39,066 nucleotides of DNA, from contig JAFCFS010000007.1 of assembly GCA_017608525.1 (NCBI GenBank), positions 1 to 39,066 on the forward strand. The letters run 5' to 3'. Source of the DNA: Candidatus Woesearchaeota archaeon (lineage in GTDB: Archaea > Nanobdellota > Nanobdellia > SCGC-AAA011-G17 > GW2011-AR17). Below, in pieces: positions 17,833 through 25,614 of this stretch (the stretch's first letter is position 1; every line of letters begins with the position of its first letter). The position numbers and the translations under genes are program-made. Below the pieces are notes generated by a model, which made no database searches, was not told where the DNA came from, and was given only the letters and a program-made list of their open reading frames with translations.

Positions 17833-18749
17833 GCTTTCAAAATCCAGAATATTTGTGGTTGTTGGTAGCGATTCCAATTTTAGTTATAGTTCATTTTTAT
17901 GCCTTAAAATACAACAGGGGAAAAGCTCTCAAATTTGCAAATTTCGAAGCAATAGCAAGGGTAACTGGTGGGGAAATACTTTCAAAAAATATAACAGTTT
18001 TAATAATGAGGGTTTTTGCAATTCTTTTTTTAGTTTTAGCTATCTCAGGGACAATAGTTTATTATAAAGGGGAAAGTACAACACATGACATTGTTCTTGC
18101 GATTGACGCTTCGGGAAGTATGAGCGCAACAGATTATGAACCAAGCAGATTGGAAGCGGCGAAAAAAGCAGCACTTACTTTTGTTGAAATGATAAAAGGT
18201 GATGTTGGAATTGGTGTTGTTTCCTTCTCAGGTGCTTCAAGAGTTGAACAAAAAATCACAACTGACAAGATTCTTGTTTCAGAAGCCATAAAAAATATAG
18301 AGTTACAAGAACTAAGTGGAACAGATATAGGGCAGGCAATAATTACTTCCTCAAATCTATTTTTAAATGAGGAAAGGCCAAAAACAATAATTTTACTAAC
18401 TGATGGGCAGGATAATGTTGGGGTTACACCTGCTGAAGCTGTCAAATATATAAAACCAAAAATTGTTGTTCATACAATAGGAATCGGAACAACGGAAGGA
18501 GGAACATTAGGGGATGTAAATGCATTATTAAAACTTGATGAAGAAACATTAAAATTCATAGCTAACGAAACTGGAGGGAAATACTACAGGGCAAAAAATG
18601 TCGAAGAGTTAAAAAAAGCATATAAAGAAATAGCAGAAATAAAAGAAAGAAGATTAAAAAAGAATATCAGCCTTTTTCTCTCTCTGATTGCTTTTGCACT
18701 TTTGTTTATTGAATGGGGCCTTCTAAGTACAAAATACAAGATTATGTAA
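17823..18749 (+). CDS. batA: BatA-like von Willebrand A membrane protein
   Basis: This 308-aa protein has N-terminal membrane helices at about 10-28 and 57-80, a vWA domain facing out with an intact MIDAS (DASGSMS, D95-S99; T in GTDIGQA; D in LLTDGQDN), and a C-terminal helix at about 287-305. This is the Bat (aerotolerance) architecture. vWA MIDAS domains bind metal and protein ligands. With MoxR and DUF58 it forms a standard three-gene module for envelope protein handling. It is the last gene of the plus-strand surface cluster. No BatB/TPR gene follows. Confidence 0.92.
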   Translation: MEVSFQNPEYLWLLVAIPILVIVHFYALKYNRGKALKFANFEAIARVTGGEILSKNITVLIMRVFAILFLVLAISGTIVYYKGESTTHDIVLAIDASGSMSATDYEPSRLEAAKKAALTFVEMIKGDVGIGVVSFSGASRVEQKITTDKILVSEAIKNIELQELSGTDIGQAIITSSNLFLNEERPKTIILLTDGQDNVGVTPAEAVKYIKPKIVVHTIGIGTTEGGTLGDVNALLKLDEETLKFIANETGGKYYRAKNVEELKKAYKEIAEIKERRLKKNISLFLSLIAFALLFIEWGLLSTKYKIM

Positions 18750-18772
18750 CTACTAAAAAATTGCTACATAAA

Positions 18773-18789
18773 CGAAAAATTTAAATATA
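18773..18789 (+). promoter_or_regulatory. Strong BRE/TATA promoter in an intergenic region
   Basis: CGAAAAATTTAAATATA has a purine-rich BRE followed by TTTAAATATA, an excellent archaeal promoter. A start site near 18811 is expected. No protein gene lies downstream on this strand, only the hairpin pair and T-run. Confidence 0.65.
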
Positions 18790-18810
18790 AGTTATTCATA
18801 GCTCCTTATG

Positions 18811-18908
18811 TTCACCTCCTTTTCCAGCAAGAAACCCCGTTTCTTGCCAGGGTTTTCCACCTCTTTTTCCCCAGCAAGAAACGTTCGAGGGTTTCTTGCT
18901 CTTTTTTT
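18811..18908 (+). ncRNA. Putative small RNA with two tandem hairpins and an anti-Shine-Dalgarno-like 5' end
   Basis: The transcript predicted from the promoter is about 95-100 nt. It would begin TTCACCTCCTTTT, one base different from the 3' end of archaeal 16S rRNA (ATCACCTCCT). Hairpin 1 is GCAAGAAAC (18827-18835) paired with GTTTCTTGC (18839-18847), with a CCC loop. A second, variant CACCTCTTTTTCCCC follows. Hairpin 2 is AGCAAGAAAC (18873-18882) with GTTTCTTGCT (18891-18900), with an 8-nt loop. Seven Ts end it. The module (pyrimidine tract plus hairpin) is thus duplicated with a 45-nt period. It lies between convergent genes. A plain double terminator for the batA operon is the main alternative. 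Confidence 0.5.
18873..18908 (+). terminator. Hairpin plus T7 transcription terminator
   Basis: A perfect 10-bp stem, then C and seven Ts ending right at the stop codon of the minus-strand gene. It would end plus-strand transcription (the batA operon, the putative small RNA, or both). Confidence 0.65.
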
Positions 18909-19988
18909 CTACCTTTCCTCGAGAACTAATCTTGTCCAATAAGAATCTGGAAACAATTTCACAAGTTGTCTTTTAAATTCCTCTGCTTTTTTTGTATCAC
19001 CGTAATGTTTTTCAGCTTCATAGGAGTAATATAGAATTTCATCCATTTCGTATTTCACATTAAGCTTAAGAAACTCATTTCTAACCTCTTCAACTTTTTG
19101 TGGTTCTTTTAATTGAAAGTACAAATAGGCTAAATCTGCAAGAATCTCAGCTTTAGACTGCTTGCCCTCTGCAACATCAAGCAATTTAGAGTAATATATT
19201 GAGCCTGCTTTAAAATCTAGAATATCACTATAAAATCTGGCAAGGAATTCGAGATTATTTTCAGGTATGTGAAAGCCTTTCTCCCCTTCAAGTTTCCCAC
19301 CATTATCGTAAAATGTTGGATCAATATGTGAAACTACAATTTTATTTTCATAGAGTATAATTATTGCATTCCAATCGTGTGGTTGTGGGATATGTCCTAT
19401 GCCTGAATTTGTAATATAAACATTTTTTAGGTTTTTATTTAGGTCTTTAAAAACATCAAACACAGCTATAACGGCACTGGCGTATTTATCGCAATCCCCT
19501 TTACCCAATTCAAAATATACATCAATTGGCAAAAATGCACCATGCTCTTTGATAAATTTTTTATCATGGTCAACATCATAATAATTTATTCTCGAAGCAA
19601 CTACCTCTACACTCAACAATATCGCATCTTTAATTGAAAGTTTAGAAATAGATTCTTTTGTGTAACCTAATTTTCTTGCCTCCTCAAAAACTAGCCCTTC
19701 CAATTTTTCTTTGTCTTTTATTTTCGGATGTTCTAAAATAAATCCTAAATCCCATGGCACAACCAGTTCTTTTTCTTTTTCAACAGAAGAAAAATCAATT
19801 TTTGAAAAATCTTGATAAAAAATTCTTTCCCCATAAATATCATAGGTTCTTGTTTTTCTGGGCTTAACTTTCTTTTCAAATTTTTTTACAACATCAAGAT
19901 TTTTACAAGACTGAAAGCTAAATGGAATAGAGTAACCAATAGCAAAAGATGCGCCAAGCAACACCAAATTTCTCCATATCTTTTTCAT
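18909..19988 (-). CDS. Secreted or anchored transglutaminase-like protein with TPR-like tail
   Basis: This 359-aa protein has an N-terminal hydrophobic segment (about residues 8-24) followed by FSFQSCKN, possibly a degenerate lipobox (C28). Its middle has a transglutaminase-like Cys-His-Asp triad: GKGDCDKYASA (C166), PQPHDWNAII (H204), HIDPTFYDN (D223). The last ~100 residues are helical with TPR-like repeats (AEILADLAYLYFQLKEPQKVEE). ATG 19988 is preferred over GTG 19997 because a TATA box (about 20012-20022, minus strand) lies about 29 nt upstream. Such proteins act in the envelope as peptidases or crosslinkers. An Lgt gene is nearby at 24057. Its stop sits at the edge of the terminator. 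Confidence 0.75.
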   Translation of the reverse strand: MKKIWRNLVLLGASFAIGYSIPFSFQSCKNLDVVKKFEKKVKPRKTRTYDIYGERIFYQDFSKIDFSSVEKEKELVVPWDLGFILEHPKIKDKEKLEGLVFEEARKLGYTKESISKLSIKDAILLSVEVVASRINYYDVDHDKKFIKEHGAFLPIDVYFELGKGDCDKYASAVIAVFDVFKDLNKNLKNVYITNSGIGHIPQPHDWNAIIILYENKIVVSHIDPTFYDNGGKLEGEKGFHIPENNLEFLARFYSDILDFKAGSIYYSKLLDVAEGKQSKAEILADLAYLYFQLKEPQKVEEVRNEFLKLNVKYEMDEILYYSYEAEKHYGDTKKAEEFKRQLVKLFPDSYWTRLVLEER

Positions 19989-20030
19989 TTTCTTCACTAC
20001 AAAATAGTAACAAATATAAAAATGTTTCGG

Positions 20031-20876
20031 TTATAATTTTTTAAAAATTAAACCCTTAAATCTTTCTTTTATGAGAAATTTTGCCTTATTCGTTAAGTCC
20101 CCATTGCTCAAAAAGATTATCGGCAATTTTTTTTCTTGAGCATCAGAAAAAGCAAGCGAAATATCTGCATCGTTTATCTTTCTTTTCTTCTTCACTCTTA
20201 AATAATATTTCAAAGAACCTATTGAGGATGGCACCTCAACAATCGCTTCAAATTCGGAGTTTTTTCTTATCCAGTTTTGATTCAAAATTTTTATTTTATT
20301 ATTTGCTAAAAAACTTTCCACATTTATAAAGAACGTATCGGATTTAATTTCTTTCTTTTCTTTTGTTTTTATTTTGTTTTCGTCTTTTTTTTCATCTTTT
20401 TTTGTTTCTTTTTCTTTCTTTTCCTCTCTTTTAAACCCAAGAATTTTCGCAATTAATGGTTTTATTTCTTCATTTGGAAGAAGGTACCATTTCCAAAACA
20501 ATTCTTCTTTTTCACCAATTCTTACCGAAAGCGGCTTAGCAAAATCTTTTATTTGTCTTAAAGCAACCCTAAGCCATGGTTCACAAGATGAGTCCCTAAT
20601 GATTTTTTTCTCCTTTAGTATTTCAAATGCCTTTTTAAATTTTTCATTGAGGTATTTATATAAAAAAACCAACTTTTCTTTTTGCCCATTAACATAATAT
20701 ACTGGAGAATTCCCTATTTTAGTATTACTCACGAATATAACCTTTTCTTTAACCAGTTCGGAAAGAATTGCAGAGGCAAAAATAACATCAATACTTACAT
20801 GCTTTGCAACTTGAACAGGAAGAACTGGACCATTTTCTTTTACAAATTCATAGATTTTATTTTTAAGTTCTTGCAT
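20031..20876 (-). CDS. Winged-helix protein with charged linker and possible restriction-endonuclease-like domain
   Basis: This 281-aa protein starts MQELKNKIYEFVKENGPVLPVQVAKHVSID, a winged helix (residues 1-70). A helical region with WLRVALRQIKDFAKPL follows, then a Lys/Glu-rich low-complexity linker (about 150-185), then a C-terminal alpha/beta domain. The last domain has E-x-I-VEVP, LRVKKKRKIND and PIIFLSNGD, reminiscent of the PD-(D/E)XK nuclease fold, but a clear catalytic set is not visible. ATG 20876 is chosen because TTTTTATA (about 20900-20907, minus strand) lies 27 nt upstream. It is probably a DNA- or RNA-binding protein. Confidence 0.65.
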   Translation of the reverse strand: MQELKNKIYEFVKENGPVLPVQVAKHVSIDVIFASAILSELVKEKVIFVSNTKIGNSPVYYVNGQKEKLVFLYKYLNEKFKKAFEILKEKKIIRDSSCEPWLRVALRQIKDFAKPLSVRIGEKEELFWKWYLLPNEEIKPLIAKILGFKREEKKEKETKKDEKKDENKIKTKEKKEIKSDTFFINVESFLANNKIKILNQNWIRKNSEFEAIVEVPSSIGSLKYYLRVKKKRKINDADISLAFSDAQEKKLPIIFLSNGDLTNKAKFLIKERFKGLIFKKL

Positions 20877-20917
20877 GATTGAATAAATTAATTGATGGTA
20901 TAAAAATTTTTTTAAAA

Positions 20918-21682
20918 TTATTTCTCCACTACCCAAACCATTTCCTGGCTGTAAGAATTTAAAGGTCTATAGTCAAATCCTCCATAAACTTTCCATTTTT
21001 TAAAACCGACCATTTTAAGCAACAATTCAAATTCTTTTTTGTATATAAAAGCGATTCTAAACTTTCCTTCCCAATAAATTTTCCTTCCTTTTTTTAGACG
21101 CTCTATAAATTCAACAATTTGATCAACTTCATCAACCAAATATGATTTAGCATATAATGAAAATTTTTTATCGCCAATTCTAACATCCCTAATTTTTTGC
21201 CATTTTCCATAAGTGTTTAAAATTATTTCTGGATTTGGGAAGAAAAAATTTAGTATTAATTTTCCTCCAGGTTTGAGGTGCCTTTTAATGTTTTTTAGAG
21301 TTTCAATTTGGCTTTCGGTTGTTAAATTATGCAAAAATGATCTGAATGGAATTATAATTAATGAAAATTTTGTTTTGAATCTAAAATTTCTCATGTCTGC
21401 TTTTTTAACTTTAGGTTTTAGGCCTAACTTTTTTGCTTTTTCTTTGAGAACTTTTAGCATATTTTTACTTATATCGATTCCATAAGCATCTATACCTTTT
21501 TTTAGGAGATTTAGATAAATTCTACCTGTACCGCATGCAACCTCAAGAACTTTCCCTTTTGCTTTTTGTGCTTCTCTCTCGTAAAATAATATATCATCTT
21601 TATAAGCTTCATGAATTATATCATAAACCTCTGCTCCACTCTCGTAAGCTTTAATCCATTTTTCTAATTCTTTCTTGTTCAT
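20918..21682 (-). CDS. SAM-dependent methyltransferase (class I)
   Basis: This 254-aa protein has motif I KVLEVACGTGRIYL (about residues 44-57), post-I YGIDISKNML, a DMRNFRFKTKFSLIIIPFRSFLHN motif IV region, and LKPGGKLILNFFFPNPE. It resembles the ubiE/Tam type of small-molecule methyltransferases. The C-terminal IAFIYKKEFELLLKMVGF is the usual final motif of this type. Substrate is unknown. A TATA-like TTTTATAT precedes the ATG on the minus strand. Confidence 0.85.
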   Translation of the reverse strand: MNKKELEKWIKAYESGAEVYDIIHEAYKDDILFYEREAQKAKGKVLEVACGTGRIYLNLLKKGIDAYGIDISKNMLKVLKEKAKKLGLKPKVKKADMRNFRFKTKFSLIIIPFRSFLHNLTTESQIETLKNIKRHLKPGGKLILNFFFPNPEIILNTYGKWQKIRDVRIGDKKFSLYAKSYLVDEVDQIVEFIERLKKGRKIYWEGKFRIAFIYKKEFELLLKMVGFKKWKVYGGFDYRPLNSYSQEMVWVVEK

Positions 21683-21723
21683 AGAATTTATTAAAAGAAA
21701 TGGATATAAAAATATTTTGAAAA

Positions 21724-22254
21724 CTATGGCTTAATCCACCTAATTTCCCAATAAGTAACATCGCCTTCTTCATCTACGCATGCAATCAACAATCTCTTCC
21801 TTGTACTATGTGCAACTCTATTTTTAGCGCTAAATTCGTACCATGTAAAATTTGAACCTTCGTGAACAGGGAAAACGATCCATCTCGCATGCTGTTCTCC
21901 TGGTTTAACACCTCTATCGTAAACTCTAAACGGGGCCCCAAACTTTAATGCTGTTTTTGTAATATATCCTCTATTTCTTAAATCTTTATACACACAATAC
22001 CTCACCCAAAAATTCGGTTCAATTTTTCTTGCTTTTTTTAAAAAACTTTCAAAGTTGAGCTTTTTTTTGCCATCATAAATATCCATTTTTCCTTTTTCAA
22101 AAAGATAAAATGCCTCAACCAAAGAATATTGAAATCTTTCTTTTTCAAATGGAGATCCAAATCTACTTTTATCGTATAAACTTTTTGCTAATGGAACTGC
22201 TTCAGCTATTACTCTTTCATTTGCAAACATACCTTTAATTTTTTCTTCAACCAT
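21724..22254 (-). CDS. endA: tRNA-splicing endonuclease EndA
   Basis: This 176-aa endonuclease cuts introns from precursor tRNA at the bulge-helix-bulge. The catalytic triad is present: Y112 (FRVYDRG), H122 (EQHARW) and K153 (STRKRLL), each offset by 3 from Methanocaldococcus jannaschii EndA (Y115, H125, K156). The size fits the homotetrameric alpha4 class. It is divergent from rnz, with which it shares a central TTTAAA promoter element. So intron-containing tRNAs are expected in this genome. Confidence 0.94.
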   Translation of the reverse strand: MVEEKIKGMFANERVIAEAVPLAKSLYDKSRFGSPFEKERFQYSLVEAFYLFEKGKMDIYDGKKKLNFESFLKKARKIEPNFWVRYCVYKDLRNRGYITKTALKFGAPFRVYDRGVKPGEQHARWIVFPVHEGSNFTWYEFSAKNRVAHSTRKRLLIACVDEEGDVTYWEIRWIKP

Positions 22255-22278
22255 TTTATTTTTTTAATTGGAAAACTA

Positions 22279-22284
22279 TTTAAA
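22279..22284. promoter_or_regulatory. Shared palindromic TATA element between endA and rnz
   Basis: TTTAAA lies at the midpoint between the divergent starts (ATG 22254 on minus, 22307 on plus), with about 26-27 nt from its centre to each start. That is TATA spacing in both directions, so one element could drive both genes as leaderless mRNAs. Confidence 0.5.
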
Positions 22285-22306
22285 AATCTTTTGCTACTAA
22301 AACCTT

Positions 22307-23197
22307 ATGGAACTAGTATTTCTAGGAACAGGAAGTATGGTTCCAACAAAAGAAAGAAATCACTCAGCAATCCTTCTTAGATATGGAGGAGATAATATAC
22401 TTATCGATTGCGGTGAGGGAACACAAAGACAATTCAAATTTGTAGGAATATCCCCAACAAAAATAACGAAGCTACTTATTACACATTGGCACGGAGATCA
22501 TGTTCTTGGGATTCCTGGATTGATACAAACACTTGGAGCATGTGAATACAACAAAAAACTAGAAATATATGGTCCGAAAAAAACAAAAATCTTCATGAAG
22601 AAAATGTTGGATGCATTTGTTCTCGAAGAAAAAATAGACATGGAAATACACGAAATTAATGGCGGAAAATTTTACGAAAATGAGGATTTTATTTTAGAAG
22701 CAATAAATTTGGAACATGGAATAAAATGCTTAGGTTATTCTTTTATTGAAAAAGATAAAAGAAAAATAAATGTAGAGTATCTAAGAAAATTTGGCCTTGT
22801 AAGGAATCCAATACTAAAGGATTTAAAAGAGGGGAAAACAATAGTATGGAAAAATAAAAAAATAACTCCAAAAGAAGGAACAATAATCAAGAAAGGAAGA
22901 AAAATAACGATAATTGCTGACACCAAATATTGTGAGAATGCAATAAAGCTTGCAAAAAATTCTGACATATTGGTATGTGAGTCCACTTTCTCAAGAGAGC
23001 TTATTGCAAAAGCAAAGGAGTACAAACATATGACAACAGAAGAAGCCGCAAAAATAGCAAAGTATGCAAAGGCAAAAAAATTGTATCTGACACATTTTAG
23101 CCAAAGGTATAAAGATACAAAACCATTAGTCAAAGAAGCCAGAGAGATATTTAAAAACACATTTTCTGCAGAAGATTTTCTCAAAATCAAGATTTAA
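22307..23197 (+). CDS. rnz: Ribonuclease Z (tRNA 3' processing endonuclease)
   Basis: This 296-aa metallo-beta-lactamase-fold RNase Z cuts the 3' trailer from precursor tRNA. It has the ElaC opening FLGTGSMVPTKERNHSA, the zinc motif HWHGDH (H60, H62, D64, H65), HGIKCLGYSF, IADTKYCEN with the metal ligand Asp, and the final THFSQRY. Length fits short RNase Z. It starts 26 nt after the central TATA element shared with endA, and its last 11 nt overlap the convergent membrane protein gene. Confidence 0.95.
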   Translation: MELVFLGTGSMVPTKERNHSAILLRYGGDNILIDCGEGTQRQFKFVGISPTKITKLLITHWHGDHVLGIPGLIQTLGACEYNKKLEIYGPKKTKIFMKKMLDAFVLEEKIDMEIHEINGGKFYENEDFILEAINLEHGIKCLGYSFIEKDKRKINVEYLRKFGLVRNPILKDLKEGKTIVWKNKKITPKEGTIIKKGRKITIIADTKYCENAIKLAKNSDILVCESTFSRELIAKAKEYKHMTTEEAAKIAKYAKAKKLYLTHFSQRYKDTKPLVKEAREIFKNTFSAEDFLKIKI

Positions 23198-24041
23198 GAT
23201 TCAAGAAGATATAAAGATCTCCAAGAACGTCTGTAAAAATACCGACAAACAAAGCAAAAAAGGACATAAAATAATTTACAAAGGTTTTAGATATTTCGCC
23301 TATAGTTATGCTGCTAAAAAGGTTAAAAATCATCAGTCCAAGTGCTACAGCAATATTAACCAAAAGGATGACAAGCCATACATAAAAAACATGCATAGGT
23401 CTTTTTTTAAAAAATAAGAAACTTCTGTATATAGCTTTAAAAGGATTCTTTGTTTCTAAAAATAAGATAGCATAACTAAACATTAATCCAAATTTGAGAA
23501 TGATAACACCCAATATTAAAAATACCAAAGCAATACTGGCCAATGTTATGGTGTAGAATTTGGAAGTGAATTTATATGCTACAATCGCCAAAACACCTAT
23601 AAAAATGGCAAACAAAACACTTATCAAATATATTAAAATTCTTACTAGAACAATTTTCCAAAAATACTTTCCTCCTTTTTTCCAAGCATTATATAGTGTA
23701 AATTTCCTTTTTTTAACAATTTCCGCTAGCATATAATATGTAAATGCCATTAACCCACTGCCAACTATAAATGTAGCAATTACAAAAATGCAAAAAGACA
23801 CCATTAAATGAACAATATTGTTTTGAAAAAATTTGAAGATTGGTTCAAATTTTTCTAAATTTGTAACAACATTTGTTTGAAGGTTACTAATTAATGTATG
23901 TAAATCAGAAAATTTTCCAAATCTATAAAGCAAAAGGCTGAATATATTAAAAAAAAGCACATACAGAATTTTCGGCAATAAAACAATTGGAGATCTAAAT
24001 ATTTCGTTTACTGCTTTAGAAAGAGTTTTGAAATAACCCAT
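23187..24041 (-). CDS. Multi-pass membrane protein of unknown function
   Basis: This 284-aa protein has about six membrane helices. The first lies near residues 20-40 (VLLPKILYVLFFNIFSLLLY); others are at 80-105, 125-150, 155-175, 180-200 and 220-245. It carries FTLYNAWKKGGKYFWKIVLVR and KNPFKAIYRSFLFFKKRP, a pattern found in membrane proteins such as the DUF7847 or glycerophosphodiester-phosphodiesterase membrane-domain types. I cannot assign a function. It lies 15 nt downstream of lgt on the same strand, so the two are probably cotranscribed. Confidence 0.7.
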   Translation of the reverse strand: MGYFKTLSKAVNEIFRSPIVLLPKILYVLFFNIFSLLLYRFGKFSDLHTLISNLQTNVVTNLEKFEPIFKFFQNNIVHLMVSFCIFVIATFIVGSGLMAFTYYMLAEIVKKRKFTLYNAWKKGGKYFWKIVLVRILIYLISVLFAIFIGVLAIVAYKFTSKFYTITLASIALVFLILGVIILKFGLMFSYAILFLETKNPFKAIYRSFLFFKKRPMHVFYVWLVILLVNIAVALGLMIFNLFSSITIGEISKTFVNYFMSFFALFVGIFTDVLGDLYIFLNLKS

Positions 24042-24056
24042 AAATTAATTACTTCG

Positions 24057-24806
24057 TTACTGATTTATAAATTTTTTTAGATAAAAGCATGAAGCAACAA
24101 AGATAATTATACTTATATACTGGCTAAATGTTAAAGGACCGTAGTAAAAATTTTTTTGGTAATACCTTATAAATTCTATTAAAAACCTAAATGCGGAATA
24201 AGACAATAATAAACACAAAAACTCCTTATCTAGTTTTCTTAAACGCTTTGACATTAAAATGAAAAACAAAACAAGTCCAAAAATGCTCTCATACAGTTGT
24301 GTTGGGTGTCTGGGCAAATTGTCTGGTGCTGTTGGAAAAACAACCCCAATTGGAAGGTTTGTTGGCTTACCGAAACAACATCCATTAAAAAAGCAACCTA
24401 TCCTTCCAAAGAAGATTCCTAAGGCAATGTATGGTGCAACAAAATTTGCATACCTCCAAAAATTTAATTTTTTAATCTTTATATACGCATATGTAAAAAG
24501 AATAGAAAATACAACTCCTCCATACAAAACCAAACCACCATGCCAGAATTTTACAATCTCAAATGGGTGCTTTATGAAGTAGTTAAAGTTTGGCAAGACA
24601 TAAAAAAACCTTGAACCGAAGATTGCCCCAATTAGCATCAATAGAACAATGTTTAAAAGATGCTCCTCATTAATTCCCTTAGTTTTTTTAGCTTCTCTTA
24701 AACCCAACAATGTAGCAACTATAAAGGCTATTGCAAACATCAACCCCCAAATATGGATTTTAAATGGGCCGATTGCAATTTCTTTTAGATTTATGTAAGG
24801 AAGCAT
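24057..24806 (-). CDS. lgt: Prolipoprotein diacylglyceryl transferase-like protein Lgt
   Basis: This 249-aa integral membrane protein has all the Lgt signatures: WHGGLVLYGG (H89), GRIGCFFNGCCFG (R135, N141), the RHPTQLYES motif (about 166-173) and RFLIEFIRYY (E211, R214). Seven or so membrane helices fit the family. Lgt moves diacylglycerol from phosphatidylglycerol to the lipobox Cys of prolipoproteins. Most archaea lack Lgt and have ether lipids, so either the gene came by transfer or it acts on a different lipid. The transglutaminase-like protein at 18909 is a possible client. The neighbouring membrane gene follows. Confidence 0.88.
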   Translation of the reverse strand: MLPYINLKEIAIGPFKIHIWGLMFAIAFIVATLLGLREAKKTKGINEEHLLNIVLLMLIGAIFGSRFFYVLPNFNYFIKHPFEIVKFWHGGLVLYGGVVFSILFTYAYIKIKKLNFWRYANFVAPYIALGIFFGRIGCFFNGCCFGKPTNLPIGVVFPTAPDNLPRHPTQLYESIFGLVLFFILMSKRLRKLDKEFLCLLLSYSAFRFLIEFIRYYQKNFYYGPLTFSQYISIIIFVASCFYLKKFINQ

Positions 24807-24896
24807 AATCTTAATCTTAGTAATGAACTAGAGAATTAAAATTTTTGGTTTTTTCATAAATTTTAAAAACTAACTCCTGTCATTTTTTTTAAAAAA

Positions 24897-25529
24897 ATGG
24901 AAAATTTCAAAGAAACTTTGCAGGAACTTTTAAATGATGGCAATTTAAAAGATTTAGCTAGAAAACTAAGGAGTGGTGAAATTACTTTAGTTGGAAAGAT
25001 TAATGAATTAGAGAAAAAATATAATAAAGCATTTCAATCAGAACTCTATCAAAGGAGATTAAAAAGAGAACTAGAAGAGTTGGTAAAATTTTTGGCTAAA
25101 TTTAACCCTCAATTATGGAACGAGTACCATTGGGTTAAAAGCGAGGAAAAAGACATAACTAAAAAGGCAATAACTTCCTCTTTGGTAGAAGGTATAGGTT
25201 GGTCTATTGGGCTAGCGCTTATTAATCCTCCACTTATACCAATCCCATTTTTGTTCAAGGCACTTTTAGAAAAAATTGATGCACGTTGGGGAAAGACTTA
25301 TGTTTATAAACAACTACTAGCTACTGCCAAAAATACCGCTTTTTTGGTGGATAAAGAAATTTTTTCGCATTTTTATTTAGATTTCTATTTAAGAAACGAA
25401 GATGCTTTCAAGGAGCATTTTAAAAGATTAAACGTAGGGGAGATGAAATATTTTGTAAAAAAATTTGAGTCTCTTAAAAAAAGGAATACTAAGCTTGATG
25501 AATGGATGAATCAATGTATAAATAATTAA
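24897..25529 (+). CDS. Protein of unknown function, 210 aa
   Basis: I do not recognise this protein. It is mostly helical and charged, with one hydrophobic stretch at about residues 100-125 (SLVEGIGWSIGLALINPPLI and beyond) that could be a membrane hairpin. The N-terminal KINELEKKYNKAFQSELY and RRLKRELEELVKFL predict a coiled coil. TTTTAAAAA (24861-24869) upstream may be the promoter. It is divergent from lgt and upstream of the thioredoxin-fold gene, separated by a new promoter, so it is probably monocistronic. Confidence 0.65.
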   Translation: MENFKETLQELLNDGNLKDLARKLRSGEITLVGKINELEKKYNKAFQSELYQRRLKRELEELVKFLAKFNPQLWNEYHWVKSEEKDITKKAITSSLVEGIGWSIGLALINPPLIPIPFLFKALLEKIDARWGKTYVYKQLLATAKNTAFLVDKEIFSHFYLDFYLRNEDAFKEHFKRLNVGEMKYFVKKFESLKKRNTKLDEWMNQCINN

Positions 25530-25560
25530 TAAAACTGATATAATATAATTAATTAAAAAT

Positions 25561-25577
25561 CGCAAAATTTAAATATC
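25561..25577 (+). promoter_or_regulatory. BRE/TATA promoter and SD of the thioredoxin-fold gene
   Basis: CGCAAAATTTAAATATC closely matches the BRE/TATA at 18773. A start site near 25600 leaves a short leader with GAGGTG (25603-25608), 6 nt before ATG 25615. The GTG inside that SD is therefore not the start. Confidence 0.6.
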
Positions 25578-25614
25578 GTGTTGAAAAATAACTATTAAAG
25601 CTGAGGTGTTTTTA

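Noticed and set aside
18764-18799. Minus-strand ATG after AAGGAGCT opening an 11-codon frame; also GGAGGTGA in the same strand
   Set aside because: Spacing from GGAG to ATG is 2 nt and from GGAGGTGA 12 nt; the frame is only 11 codons. The plus-strand small RNA or terminator explains the sequence better.
25606-25608. GTG start for the thioredoxin-fold gene
   Set aside because: The GTG is inside the Shine-Dalgarno site for the ATG at 25615.
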